This document shows, piece by piece, positions 33,674 through 46,475 of a stretch of 64,000 nt of DNA; the first letter of the stretch is position 1; every line of letters starts with the position of its first letter. The stretch spans positions 111,594,517 to 111,658,516 of the forward strand of contig NC_134839.1 in NCBI RefSeq assembly GCF_965363235.1. Reading direction: 5' to 3'. The translations under genes were made by a program, and so were the position numbers. The DNA comes from Mytilus galloprovincialis. Taxonomy: Eukaryota > Mollusca > Bivalvia > Mytilida > Mytilidae. A model generated the notes under the pieces. The model saw only the letters and a list, made by a program, of their open reading frames with translations. It had not been told where the DNA came from and did not search any database.

Positions 33674-34242
33674 CTGCCCCTTAGTTGACAGATATTTTTC
33701 TCTGTGATTTTAGATGGTACATAGACTTTTAAATCTTGCAATATGTATGAAGATGCTTCTTTTTATTAATATATTTGTTGTTAAATTCATAAAAATAACA
33801 GTTTATATGATTATACTGTTCTTTTTTAATTAAAAAAGGTGCATAGTGGCTCAAAATGGGCAATTTTTTGTACTTTTTACTCTATTATTTCCAAATTATT
33901 GTCTTTTTTGGTAAAAATATTTCACTTAAACTGTTTATGAGTAAATATTATTCAATTGTTAGCTTACCTTTTGTCCTTTTTAGCATTTTTCCTGATTGGT
34001 TTGGTAAGAAGCACCTCATCACTCATTGGACGGAGTAATCTTGCAGCACGGCAAACCCTTTTGGATTTCTCCTGTGGATTAGCATACGGATCATTCACTA
34101 CTAAATTGTGTTTTTCTTTGGTAAGTCTAATGTACTTAGATGTGTAAGAGTCACTTTTATTTTGTTTCACAGTCTTTCTTTTCTTGTTATAAGGAACATT
34201 TCCACCTTTGAATTTGTGTGTATTTCCCTTTTGGAATACCAT
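33674..34242 (-). CDS. Transposase exons 1 and 2, unit 2 (inferred)
   Basis: Exon 1 is 33968-34242 and exon 2 is 33674-33758, as in unit 1, with the same donors (GTAAGC, GTAACTC) and the same unresolved phase between the two exons. Confidence 0.55.
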
Positions 34243-34950
34243 ATTTAGTAAAACAACAGAATTTTCACTTATATTCTACACTGTCTTTTTTTTTTATATG
34301 CTGATTTTGAATAATGTTCTTATAATTTCTTTTTGCAATATAAGTTGAAATCAAATGCTCACTAATTTATAGAAGAAATTGAAAAGAAACAGATGACCCC
34401 TTAAATTTTTACAGAATTTCTAAATAGACAACAAGATAATGTTTTGATATTTTTATAGTTTCTGTGAGGACAGCCAGATTTAATGCATATCATCTTTATT
34501 TCTCTTATCATTGGTAATAAAATGATAGAGGTTAATGATTCAAAGTGCCTCTTCAGTACACTTTTTTTTGGACAAAAGTTTTGAAAATATATGAAAAAAG
34601 ACTGTTTTTCACTATTTTCAATAAATCTTGGGTATATTCCACCCTGAATAAAATTTGAAATCAACTTATACATACACAAAGAAACATTGCTTATATGTAC
34701 ATGAAAAAACAACATTTGTATTTTTTTGTAGAATTTTAATGCTTGAAATTTTCATTTAAACTTCTGTTTCAGTTGGTATTGCTGACTAAATCTTCTACTG
34801 GCCGCAAACATGGGATGAAGTATAGAAATGTCCATTTCTCAAAGAAGACTTCACCGATCACTTCCTAATTTGGTGTGTGTGATAGACATAGATAGTTGTA
34901 TATGCAGGCAAAAATAAAGTCTCATTTGAAAACTTTTTATTCTTTCTATA

Positions 34951-35409
34951 GGTTACAATTGCGCAATTATTTGTTTACATTTCACCGGGAAGTTTTTGAA
35001 CCCAAGATGGTAGTAAGGAAAAAAATCTATGAGGCTTCTGATTGGATGGTATGCCTTCAATTTATTGATTTTATGAAAGATAAACCATTTTTGTGCAAAA
35101 ATAGTAACAATTTGGAATGATTGATTTAGTATTCTCTGTGGAAATATTTTTTTTGTGGTAATAGGTTGACTGAAAATTTTGCTATGTCATTTAGTGCGGA
35201 TTTTGGAAGCGTCCATAACAACAGCTATTTAAGGCAATTTCCGCCGCATAAGCATGTTGTTTTTTTTTACTGAAATAAATTCTTAGTATGTCTCCTTTCA
35301 GATTCTGGCTTTGGTTTCTCTGCAATTTATGTACTTTTTTTTTATTAGGATTCAAAGAGACAGGGTACCCTATGGAAAATGCATTGTAAATAATTGCGCA
35401 ATTGTAACC
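34951..35409. repeat. Module A3
   Basis: 459 bp, same ends and inner boundaries as A2. Confidence 0.85.
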
Positions 35410-35505
35410 TATAGAATTTCTCTACTTTCACTTTCGATATTGGATTTTCAGAAAATCTGACTCTGAATCAAACATTCAATTGATTTGGATTGAATTTTAA
35501 TCAAT

Positions 35506-35892
35506 ATGGATGACTTTTGGAGAGAACTACAACACAAATTCAACAAAAAAACCCAGGGAAGTGTCAATGGAAAGGGGTGTATTGAGTGGTCGGGCACAAA
35601 AAAGGGAAAATCTGGTTATGGCATACAGGTTGTGAAATGGCCACAGGGGGAGGAAAAAAGGGAGGCTGCACATAGAGTGGCATATATGATTAGGCATAAA
35701 TTGACCAGATATGATATGCCAAAGGTGGATGAAAACAATAATGCAATAGAGTGTAGCCATATTTGTCACAATGCATCATGTGTAAATGTAAACCACCTTG
35801 TGTTAGAACCTCATGCTATTAACTTGGACCGACTGCACTGTAAAAACCAGGGACTATGTTCAAAGAGTCACAAACCATATTGTTTAATTTAA
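35506..35892 (+). CDS. I-PpoI-like endonuclease, unit 3
   Basis: Identical 128-aa product to units 1 and 2, with the His-Cys box intact. Confidence 0.88.
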   Translation: MDDFWRELQHKFNKKTQGSVNGKGCIEWSGTKKGKSGYGIQVVKWPQGEEKREAAHRVAYMIRHKLTRYDMPKVDENNNAIECSHICHNASCVNVNHLVLEPHAINLDRLHCKNQGLCSKSHKPYCLI

Positions 35893-35907
35893 AAGTACTA
35901 AATTTAT

Positions 35908-37669
35908 TTATTTTCGAATAGAAATCTTCTTCTGCTTCTTGTTCTTAACATACGGGTGGTCTTCATGTTTCGATTTTGATGATTTTATCCCGCGGTCAGC
36001 TTTCATTAGCATATTCTTTTCATATTGGATTATTTCGCTGAGTTTTTCATATAATTTGTATAACTTGCACCTTTTTTCACCTCGAAATACTTTATAATTT
36101 ACACTTTGTTTGTGTTTTTTCTGCAAAATGTCAGTTTTTTGAATATTTTTCAGAGCCTTGTATGCACTACTGCCTACTGGAATATCACAGTGTAGAGCAC
36201 TACAGAGTTCTAATATAGACTCCCCTGGACCATAATTAACGCTGTGAGCTGCTGCATGTGCACGACCCGACATGTTTTTCTTGAAAGTAACATTTGAAGG
36301 TAATGATCTTCTTAAACACCTATTAAATCCCTCAACAAAATTGGTGTTCATGTTTAACCGTGTCTTTTCAAGCACTTTGGAACCTAGTCGCTTATTTATT
36401 TGTTTCCGAAGCGAGTCTAAATTCTCATTGCAGCTACTTATTTTAAAAGAATTTGGTAAGAAAGGACGGCCTTTTAACCACGATCCCTGAAATCCTTTAC
36501 AGGCAAAGGAGTTTTTTCTGCACCTGGCATGATCTCCCATGTAGCAGTAAGCTATGGCATCCACAGTGTGAGAAATTTTATTTTTTACTTTGTAAAAGTC
36601 TCCAGCATAAAATTTATAGGCCAGTAATAGTTCTTTGTTACATCTCTCAGTCAGATCAACAGAGAAATTATTCAAAAGTTTTTGTCTTTTTAGTTTTGTT
36701 GTAGCTGGCATCACTTTTAAAAGAGTTTTATCTGACTTTGCTCCTTTACGTACATGGTCGGAAAGATGTCTAGTGTCTAAAAAGTTTTCTGGCTCAACGG
36801 TATTTATTCCCTCATTGTGAAGGTCCATGGCAGCTTTATAGGCAGAACTGTCTGCATCAGTAACTAAATGCTCAATTTCAAGTTGGTCTTCCTTTAAATC
36901 AAGGAGGCATTCCCTGGCCCAGGTATACTCATCTCCTATACTTTTTACCATGGGTATATTTGCACTGCAATCATCTGTGCAATCTTCATGAAGTCGGCCT
37001 GAGTCATTGTCTACGTCAAGACTAGAATGTTTGGAACAGAGCTTGTTTTTGATATTTAATGCTAATATATTGTGTTTTGATGTTTCATTTTCAGCTGCCG
37101 TATAAATTGTTTGTGTTGCTGGTTGAAATGGAGTGCGGCCTACACCAGAATACAGTGGATTATTGTACATTCCATCCATTTGAACACTTATAGCATGTGG
37201 ATTTTCCTTGCCTCTTAACTTATTTATTTCTACAATATCATTTCTTCTTCTTTTCATATCCTGTTTATTAATTTGTTCAATTTGTTTCATGACTGTATTT
37301 GCTCTTCTTTGTAGGCTAGATGTTGTTGGTGCCAAGATGTTACCACTTAAGAAGATTTTTTGTATACCAGAATAAGCAATGGGTGATTGACTCAGGCCGA
37401 CATGAATTGCAGTGTCAAGTTTTGATGCTTTTCTCCCAGGTTTCCCACTTTCCAATTCTTCATACAGGGTGTACCGCTTTGATTTGTAATCACACTTTGT
37501 GCATATTAACTGTTGTCGCGTTCCAAAGCCTCTTTTCTCTTCATTTTCTAAATCGCATAGCAGAATACCTTCACACTGTGGATTTCTCAATTGATGTTCT
37601 TTAAATGCTGCATTCCACATTTCCTCCATCTTGTATATACATATTGCTCTGTTTGAATTGTAATCCGGT
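35908..37669 (-). CDS. Mutator-like DDE transposase, main exon, unit 3
   Basis: Identical 573-aa frame and acceptor to unit 1, with the DDE residues kept. Confidence 0.85.
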
Positions 37670-37748
37670 CTAAAAAATATAAAAAAAAATAAAAATTAGA
37701 CTTAGCAAAGTACATATGCCTATTTACTGATTTTGAAAATAGAGTTAC

Positions 37749-38317
37749 CTGCCCCTTAGTTGACAGATATTTTTCTCTGTGATTTTAGATGGTACATAGA
37801 CTTTTAAATCTTGCAATATGTATGAAGATGCTTCTTTTTATTAATATATTTGTTGTTAAATTCATAAAAATAACAGTTTATATGATTATACTGTTCTTTT
37901 TTAATTAAAAAAGGTGCATAGTGGCTCAAAATGGGCAATTTTTTGTACTTTTTACTCTATTATTTCCAAATTATTGTCTTTTTTGGTAAAAATATTTCAC
38001 TTAAACTGTTTATGAGTAAATATTATTCAATTGTTAGCTTACCTTTTGTCCTTTTTAGCATTTTTCCTGATTGGTTTGGTAAGAAGCACCTCATCACTCA
38101 TTGGACGGAGTAATCTTGCAGCACGGCAAACCCTTTTGGATTTCTCCTGTGGATTAGCATACGGATCATTCACTACTAAATTGTGTTTTTCTTTGGTAAG
38201 TCTAATGTACTTAGATGTGTAAGAGTCACTTTTATTTTGTTTCACAGTCTTTCTTTTCTTGTTATAAGGAACATTTCCACCTTTGAATTTGTGTGTATTT
38301 CCCTTTTGGAATACCAT
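37749..38317 (-). CDS. Transposase exons 1 and 2, unit 3 (inferred)
   Basis: Exon 1 is 38043-38317 and exon 2 is 37749-37833, with the same splice signals as unit 1. Confidence 0.55.
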
Positions 38318-39025
38318 ATTTAGTAAAACAACAGAATTTTCACTTATATTCTACACTGTCTTTTTTTTTTATATGCTGATTTTGAATAATGTTCTTATAA
38401 TTTCTTTTTGCAATATAAGTTGAAATCAAATGCTCACTAATTTATAGAAGAAATTGAAAAGAAACAGATGACCCCTTAAATTTTTACAGAATTTCTAAAT
38501 AGACAACAAGATAATGTTTTGATATTTTTATAGTTTCTGTGAGGACAGCCAGATTTAATGCATATCATCTTTATTTCTCTTATCATTGGTAATAAAATGA
38601 TAGAGGTTAATGATTCAAAGTGCCTCTTCAGTACACTTTTTTTTGGACAAAAGTTTTGAAAATATATGAAAAAAGACTGTTTTTCACTATTTTCAATAAA
38701 TCTTGGGTATATTCCACCCTGAATAAAATTTGAAATCAACTTATACATACACAAAGAAACATTGCTTATATGTACATGAAAAAACAACATTTGTATTTTT
38801 TTGTAGAATTTTAATGCTTGAAATTTTCATTTAAACTTCTGTTTCAGTTGGTATTGCTGACTAAATCTTCTACTGGCCGCAAACATGGGATGAAGTATAG
38901 AAATGTCCATTTCTCAAAGAAGACTTCACCGATCACTTCCTAATTTGGTGTGTGTGATAGACATAGATAGTTGTATATGCAGGCAAAAATAAAGTCTCAT
39001 TTGAAAACTTTTTATTCTTTCTATA

Positions 39026-39484
39026 GGTTACAATTGCGCAATTATTTGTTTACATTTCACCGGGAAGTTTTTGAACCCAAGATGGTAGTAAGGAAAAAAA
39101 TCTATGAGGCTTCTGATTGGATGGTATGCCTTCAATTTATTGATTTTATGAAAGATAAACCATTTTTGTGCAAAAATAGTAACAATTTGGAATGATTGAT
39201 TTAGTATTCTCTGTGGAAATATTTTTTTTGTGGTAATAGGTTGACTGAAAATTTTGCTATGTCATTTAGTGCGGATTTTGGAAGCGTCCATAACAACAGC
39301 TATTTAAGGCAATTTCCGCCGCATAAGCATGTTGTTTTTTTTTACTGAAATAAATTCTTAGTATGTCTCCTTTCAGATTCTGGCTTTGGTTTCTCTGCAA
39401 TTTATGTACTTTTTTTTTATTAGGATTCAAAGAGACAGGGTACCCTATGGAAAATGCATTGTAAATAATTGCGCAATTGTAACC
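39026..39484. repeat. Module A4
   Basis: 459 bp, same ends and inner boundaries as A2. Confidence 0.85.
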
Positions 39485-39580
39485 TATAGAATTTCTCTAC
39501 TTTCACTTTCGATATTGGATTTTCAGAAAATCTGACTCTGAATCAAACATTCAATTGATTTGGATTGAATTTTAATCAAT

Positions 39581-39967
39581 ATGGATGACTTTTGGAGAGA
39601 ACTACAACACAAATTCAACAAAAAAACCCAGGGAAGTGTCAATGGAAAGGGGTGTATTGAGTGGTCGGGCACAAAAAAGGGAAAATCTGGTTATGGCATA
39701 CAGGTTGTGAAATGGCCACAGGGGGAGGAAAAAAGGGAGGCTGCACATAGAGTGGCATATATGATTAGGCATAAATTGACCAGATATGATATGCCAAAGG
39801 TGGATGAAAACAATAATGCAATAGAGTGTAGCCATATTTGTCACAATGCATCATGTGTAAATGTAAACCACCTTGTGTTAGAACCTCATGCTATTAACTT
39901 GGACCGACTGCACTGTAAAAACCAGGGACTATGTTCAAAGAGTCACAAACCATATTGTTTAATTTAA
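39581..39967 (+). CDS. I-PpoI-like endonuclease, unit 4
   Basis: Identical 128-aa product to the other units. Confidence 0.88.
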   Translation: MDDFWRELQHKFNKKTQGSVNGKGCIEWSGTKKGKSGYGIQVVKWPQGEEKREAAHRVAYMIRHKLTRYDMPKVDENNNAIECSHICHNASCVNVNHLVLEPHAINLDRLHCKNQGLCSKSHKPYCLI

Positions 39968-39982
39968 AAGTACTAAATTTAT

Positions 39983-41744
39983 TTATTTTCGAATAGAAAT
40001 CTTCTTCTGCTTCTTGTTCTTAACATACGGGTGGTCTTCATGTTTCGATTTTGATGATTTTATCCCGCGGTCAGCTTTCATTAGCATATTCTTTTCATAT
40101 TGGATTATTTCGCTGAGTTTTTCATATAATTTGTATAACTTGCACCTTTTTTCACCTCGAAATACTTTATAATTTACACTTTGTTTGTGTTTTTTCTGCA
40201 AAATGTCAGTTTTTTGAATATTTTTCAGAGCCTTGTATGCACTACTGCCTACTGGAATATCACAGTGTAGAGCACTACAGAGTTCTAATATAGACTCCCC
40301 TGGACCATAATTAACGCTGTGAGCTGCTGCATGTGCACGACCCGACATGTTTTTCTTGAAAGTAACATTTGAAGGTAATGATCTTCTTAAACACCTATTA
40401 AATCCCTCAACAAAATTGGTGTTCATGTTTAACCGTGTCTTTTCAAGCACTTTGGAACCTAGTCGCTTATTTATTTGTTTCCGAAGCGAGTCTAAATTCT
40501 CATTGCAGCTACTTATTTTAAAAGAATTTGGTAAGAAAGGACGGCCTTTTAACCACGATCCCTGAAATCCTTTACAGGCAAAGGAGTTTTTTCTGCACCT
40601 GGCATGATCTCCCATGTAGCAGTAAGCTATGGCATCCACAGTGTGAGAAATTTTATTTTTTACTTTGTAAAAGTCTCCAGCATAAAATTTATAGGCCAGT
40701 AATAGTTCTTTGTTACATCTCTCAGTCAGATCAACAGAGAAATTATTCAAAAGTTTTTGTCTTTTTAGTTTTGTTGTAGCTGGCATCACTTTTAAAAGAG
40801 TTTTATCTGACTTTGCTCCTTTACGTACATGGTCGGAAAGATGTCTAGTGTCTAAAAAGTTTTCTGGCTCAACGGTATTTATTCCCTCATTGTGAAGGTC
40901 CATGGCAGCTTTATAGGCAGAACTGTCTGCATCAGTAACTAAATGCTCAATTTCAAGTTGGTCTTCCTTTAAATCAAGGAGGCATTCCCTGGCCCAGGTA
41001 TACTCATCTCCTATACTTTTTACCATGGGTATATTTGCACTGCAATCATCTGTGCAATCTTCATGAAGTCGGCCTGAGTCATTGTCTACGTCAAGACTAG
41101 AATGTTTGGAACAGAGCTTGTTTTTGATATTTAATGCTAATATATTGTGTTTTGATGTTTCATTTTCAGCTGCCGTATAAATTGTTTGTGTTGCTGGTTG
41201 AAATGGAGTGCGGCCTACACCAGAATACAGTGGATTATTGTACATTCCATCCATTTGAACACTTATAGCATGTGGATTTTCCTTGCCTCTTAACTTATTT
41301 ATTTCTACAATATCATTTCTTCTTCTTTTCATATCCTGTTTATTAATTTGTTCAATTTGTTTCATGACTGTATTTGCTCTTCTTTGTAGGCTAGATGTTG
41401 TTGGTGCCAAGATGTTACCACTTAAGAAGATTTTTTGTATACCAGAATAAGCAATGGGTGATTGACTCAGGCCGACATGAATTGCAGTGTCAAGTTTTGA
41501 TGCTTTTCTCCCAGGTTTCCCACTTTCCAATTCTTCATACAGGGTGTACCGCTTTGATTTGTAATCACACTTTGTGCATATTAACTGTTGTCGCGTTCCA
41601 AAGCCTCTTTTCTCTTCATTTTCTAAATCGCATAGCAGAATACCTTCACACTGTGGATTTCTCAATTGATGTTCTTTAAATGCTGCATTCCACATTTCCT
41701 CCATCTTGTATATACATATTGCTCTGTTTGAATTGTAATCCGGT
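39983..41744 (-). CDS. Mutator-like DDE transposase, main exon, unit 4
   Basis: Identical 573-aa frame and acceptor to the other units. Confidence 0.85.
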
Positions 41745-41823
41745 CTAAAAAATATAAAAAAAAATAAAAATTAGACTTAGCAAAGTACATATGCCTATTT
41801 ACTGATTTTGAAAATAGAGTTAC

Positions 41824-42392
41824 CTGCCCCTTAGTTGACAGATATTTTTCTCTGTGATTTTAGATGGTACATAGACTTTTAAATCTTGCAATATGTATGA
41901 AGATGCTTCTTTTTATTAATATATTTGTTGTTAAATTCATAAAAATAACAGTTTATATGATTATACTGTTCTTTTTTAATTAAAAAAGGTGCATAGTGGC
42001 TCAAAATGGGCAATTTTTTGTACTTTTTACTCTATTATTTCCAAATTATTGTCTTTTTTGGTAAAAATATTTCACTTAAACTGTTTATGAGTAAATATTA
42101 TTCAATTGTTAGCTTACCTTTTGTCCTTTTTAGCATTTTTCCTGATTGGTTTGGTAAGAAGCACCTCATCACTCATTGGACGGAGTAATCTTGCAGCACG
42201 GCAAACCCTTTTGGATTTCTCCTGTGGATTAGCATACGGATCATTCACTACTAAATTGTGTTTTTCTTTGGTAAGTCTAATGTACTTAGATGTGTAAGAG
42301 TCACTTTTATTTTGTTTCACAGTCTTTCTTTTCTTGTTATAAGGAACATTTCCACCTTTGAATTTGTGTGTATTTCCCTTTTGGAATACCAT
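41824..42392 (-). CDS. Transposase exons 1 and 2, unit 4 (inferred)
   Basis: Exon 1 is 42118-42392 and exon 2 is 41824-41908. Module A5 lies upstream and closes the array. Confidence 0.55.
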
Positions 42393-43100
42393 ATTTAGTA
42401 AAACAACAGAATTTTCACTTATATTCTACACTGTCTTTTTTTTTTATATGCTGATTTTGAATAATGTTCTTATAATTTCTTTTTGCAATATAAGTTGAAA
42501 TCAAATGCTCACTAATTTATAGAAGAAATTGAAAAGAAACAGATGACCCCTTAAATTTTTACAGAATTTCTAAATAGACAACAAGATAATGTTTTGATAT
42601 TTTTATAGTTTCTGTGAGGACAGCCAGATTTAATGCATATCATCTTTATTTCTCTTATCATTGGTAATAAAATGATAGAGGTTAATGATTCAAAGTGCCT
42701 CTTCAGTACACTTTTTTTTGGACAAAAGTTTTGAAAATATATGAAAAAAGACTGTTTTTCACTATTTTCAATAAATCTTGGGTATATTCCACCCTGAATA
42801 AAATTTGAAATCAACTTATACATACACAAAGAAACATTGCTTATATGTACATGAAAAAACAACATTTGTATTTTTTTGTAGAATTTTAATGCTTGAAATT
42901 TTCATTTAAACTTCTGTTTCAGTTGGTATTGCTGACTAAATCTTCTACTGGCCGCAAACATGGGATGAAGTATAGAAATGTCCATTTCTCAAAGAAGACT
43001 TCACCGATCACTTCCTAATTTGGTGTGTGTGATAGACATAGATAGTTGTATATGCAGGCAAAAATAAAGTCTCATTTGAAAACTTTTTATTCTTTCTATA

Positions 43101-43560
43101 GGTTACAATTGCGCAATTATTTGTTTACATTTCACCGGGAAGTTTTTGAACCCAAGATGGTAGTAAGGAAAAAAATCTATGAGGCTTCTGATTGGATGGT
43201 ATGCCTTCAATTTATTGATTTTATGAAAGATAAACCATTTTTGTGCAAAAATAGTAACAATTTGGAATGATTGATTTAGTATTCTCTGTGGAAATATTTT
43301 TTTTGTGGTAATAGGTTGACTGAAAATTTTGCTATGTCATTTAGTGCGGATTTTGGAAGCGTCCATAACAACAGCTATTTAAGGCAATTTCCGCCGCATA
43401 AGCATGTTGTTTTTTTTTACTGAAATAAATTCTTAGTATGTCTCCTTTCAGATTCTGGCTTTGGTTTCTCTGCAATTTATGTACTTTTTTTTTTATTAGG
43501 ATTCAAAGAGACAGGGTACCCTATGGAAAATGCATTGTAAATAATTGCGCAATTGTAACC
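43101..43560. repeat. Module A5, closing the array
   Basis: 460 bp. It differs from A1-A4 by one extra T in the T-run before ATTAGG (10 instead of 9). It ends AATTGCGCAATTGTAACC and is followed by ATAC, not by the TATAG that starts a B module. The array therefore stops precisely at an A inverted repeat. Confidence 0.85.
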
Positions 43561-43564
43561 ATAC

Positions 43565-45004
43565 ACATTTTACATTACAATGTCTACAATGCATGTATAT
43601 AAAATACATTTACTCACTGCTTTTCTCCTTCATAAAGTTATTACTTAATTGTGGGTGATTTGGAATGGGCGAGCACGGACGACAAACTATCGGTATCATG
43701 GTATTAATATTATAAGAATAAATACGAACTATACTGTATAAAAGAGGGATGAAAGATACCAAAGGGACAGTATAAGAGCGATTATAAACAAAAACTTTAT
43801 AGAAATATGTGGATGCATATTTAGTGATTCGGTCATTCTGGTTACTTTCTACGTTCACTAGTTTTTATATTCAAGTGAATTTGTCCAAAGCATAGCTCTT
43901 CTATTTACACCCTCCAGACTTTTTACGATCATGTTTCTAAAATCTTCCCCCAGTTTTGGCAACAAAACATTGGAAAATGAAACCATCTATTTAAGATTTT
44001 TAAGTTTAAAATAGGCAGGCGATACAAAAATGTAAACGAATATCAAAATTAAAGAAGAATTACCGTTCTTAAGGGAATCGCAACCCTGAAGATTGTAAAA
44101 TGGCAGAAACATCACTAGCCGAGTTCACCGAAATACTGAGATACAAAAAAAAATGTGTCTCGACAGAATTTAAAACTGTAAAATGAAAGAAACGTTACCA
44201 AGCAGACAACCAATTGCATAATTGACAAACAGGAAATAAAGGAAGAAAAGACAAATATAGAAGTTAAAAAAAATAATGATTGAGTAACAAAAATCGGATT
44301 TGGAACATTTGGTGTTGAAAGCAGAAATTTGACAGTCTATTCTCTATATACTTGGGCGGATTAGAGCTAGGACCATTGTATAGACCAAGTGTATACTTCA
44401 AATTTCTATGTTGACATTATTGTTTATTGGGTATAGTTTATGTCGTTTGGGTGTAATTTCTGTCGCTTTGTATTTATATTATGGTTAATTACGAACCTTT
44501 GTTTTATTCATTTTTTGCATACTAAGGTTAAGACCAATGTTGAGAAATAAATCTTTTTATGTAATCTATCATTATCTTGTCAAATTGACTTCAAATATTT
44601 TACAAAAATATAAATAGCCTTCAATTCACAAAAGTGACATGGTTTAATCTAATTTGAATTTGAAAGTCTACAGATCATTTCTATTTAATATATAAGACAT
44701 TTAAAACAAATTGTCTGAAATCGTGCCATAAATATTTTATTTCTTGTCTTAGATTATAATGTCATTGTTGATGAGAAGTCATATTAGTGAACGAGGAAGC
44801 TGTCCACATTGTTTATTGCAGTTTTGTTTTGGTAAGAAATGCAATTTATAGCTTTCAATAGATGTCAATACATTAGATTTAAAATTGTCTGTGAAATTAT
44901 AAAAGTACAATTATTTTAATTTTTTAAATCCCAACTGAACTTGATTTAATCAATATTTATTTGGGTCCTTAATGCTCTTCAACTTAGTACTTGTTTGGCT
45001 TTAT
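43565..45004. other. Non-coding stretch right of the array
   Basis: No gene recognised. At 43740-43775 a scrap (AAAGAGGGATGAAAGATACC, AAAGGGACAGT) matches the last bases of the Penelope-like tail on the minus strand. Confidence 0.4.
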
Positions 45005-45215
45005 AACTATTTAGATCTGAGCGTCACTGATGAGTCCTACGTAGACGATACGCGCGTCTGGCGTATTAAATTATAATCCTGGTACCTTTGATAGCTATTT
45101 ACACCACTGGATCGATGCCGCTGCTGGTGGACGTTTCGTCCCCGAAGATATCACCAGCCCAGTAGTCAGCACTTCGGTGTTGACATGAGTATCAATTATA
45201 TGGTAATTTTTATAA
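45005..45215 (+). repeat. Hammerhead-bearing repeat, copy 2
   Basis: Matches 485-708 almost throughout, including GCTGCTGGTGGACGTTTCGT and the CAGCACTTCGGTGTTGACAT end. Confidence 0.7.
45021..45064 (+). ncRNA. Hammerhead motif, one core base changed
   Basis: GCGTCA, CTGATGA, a stem II ending in GAC, GATA in place of GAAA, then CGCGCGTC and TGGCGT. The fold is kept. The GAAA change probably blocks or slows cleavage. Confidence 0.6.
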
Positions 45216-45375
45216 ATTTCCAGTTACAAAATTTAGAATTTTTCGATAAACTAAGGATTTTCTTATCCAAGGGAATAGATTACCTTAGCCGTATTTGGCA
45301 CAACCTTTTGGAATTTTGGGTCTTTTATTATCTTCTACTTTGTACTTGTTAAGTTTTATAACTATTTTGATCTGA

Positions 45376-45424
45376 GCGTCACGTGACTGATAAGTCTTAT
45401 GTAGACGAAACACGCGCCGGCGTA
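45376..45424 (+). ncRNA. Second hammerhead-like motif, 355 bp downstream
   Basis: GCGTCA with a small insertion, CTGATAA, stem II GTCT/AGAC, GAAAC, then CGCCGGCGTATT. In the same direction as the motif at 45021. The cleavage triplet is not clear. Confidence 0.5.
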
Positions 45425-45959
45425 TTAAATTGTAATGAATAATACAAATACATTTTATAAAAAAAATTCACAATTATGATCCAGAAACAAGCAAAAGGTG
45501 CTTATTTCTGAACTTGACATTAAGTCAATGAATATCGTAGATTCGTGTCAACAAACACTAAGAATCATTAAAATGTACAGCCCAATCAACTTTTAGCTAG
45601 GTGAGAGGTGTAAAATACCAGATCAATCTGATCATTCCTGTCGACAGTACCTATGATGTGTTAATGTATATTGGGTTTTCATAATCAGCTATGTTATGCT
45701 GTTTGGTGATAAGCTATACCAGAAAATGCAGGATCGAGTTTTTTGCAGATTCCCTCCCATAGACGATTGCATGCCATGGGTAAATTACGTGCTCAATCTT
45801 CACAAGCGTTTCTTCTTTGTTAACTCTCATATTTCTTGATTTTTCAAAAATCTTATCAAAAGAAAGTGATGCTAAAAATACCCGAAATCAAATCCGAGTC
45901 ACAAATCAACGAAACAAAATAAACGCGAACATAAATAAAAACGGACTATTTGAAGACGA

Positions 45960-46065
45960 CTGCTATATTCTTGAATTGGTACAGGACATTTTAAGAAGAA
46001 ATGGTGGGTTGAACTTAGTTGTATAGCAAGCTTAACCACCTGCTTGTATGGAAATTTAAAATACC
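45960..46065 (-). repeat. R2 fragment, minus strand
   Basis: TTGGTACAGGACATTTTAAG, AAATGGTGGGTTGAACTTAG and the following AAGCTTAACCACCTGCTTGT are the inverted head of R2/R1. Confidence 0.55.
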
Positions 46066-46475
46066 GTTAAAACATTACGTGACAGGAATACAGTTAAAAT
46101 ACAAATAAGAATACTCAGTACAGAGAAAAACATAAATAAATAATTTAATAGTACATAAGAACAATGTACACCACATAATAACAACGGGTCACAACACCCA
46201 ACGAATTTACGACATAAAATTACTAACTGTATAAGTCTTATAGTGTGACTATTTACACCCTCAGCTTTTTTCATCTACAAAGTATGTTAGCCAACGAAAG
46301 TAAACAAGCCCCTACAGCACACTAGAAGGATTCTGTGAGAAAAGTTTTTGATTATCCCTGCGCATGTTTTGTGGACTGAATCATAATTGTGTTGAACTTT
46401 ATGAATTATCAATGTAATGCATTTTTGTATTTCACAATAAACTCATCATAGATACCAGAATTTAATTTTGTACTT

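Larger units (their letters stand above)
26801..43560. mobile_element. Tandem array of a DNA transposon, A-(B-A)x4
   Basis: A 16.8-kb array with a strict 4075-bp period. Five A modules (459-460 bp) alternate with four B modules (3616 bp). It begins exactly at GGTTACAATTGCGCAATT (26801) and ends exactly at its inverted copy (43560). ATAC flanks both sides (26797-26800 and 43561-43564), which fits a 4-bp target duplication of the whole array. Each B encodes an I-PpoI-like endonuclease (plus) and a spliced Mutator-like DDE transposase (minus), converging tail to tail. The copies look identical. The only difference I found is one extra T in a T-run of the last A. No RT, gag or integrase gene of a retroelement is present. 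The near-identity means very recent expansion, gene conversion, or an assembly effect. Confidence 0.9.

Noticed and set aside
26801-43560. Array taken as LTR retrotransposons because of the A-B-A-B layout
   Set aside because: B has no RT, gag, protease or integrase; its main gene has a Mutator-like DDE pattern, and A ends are GG/CC inverted repeats rather than TG/CA.
43610-43858. Minus-strand frame right of the array as a cargo gene
   Set aside because: It lies outside the array ends, includes a scrap of Penelope-like tail and shows no domain.
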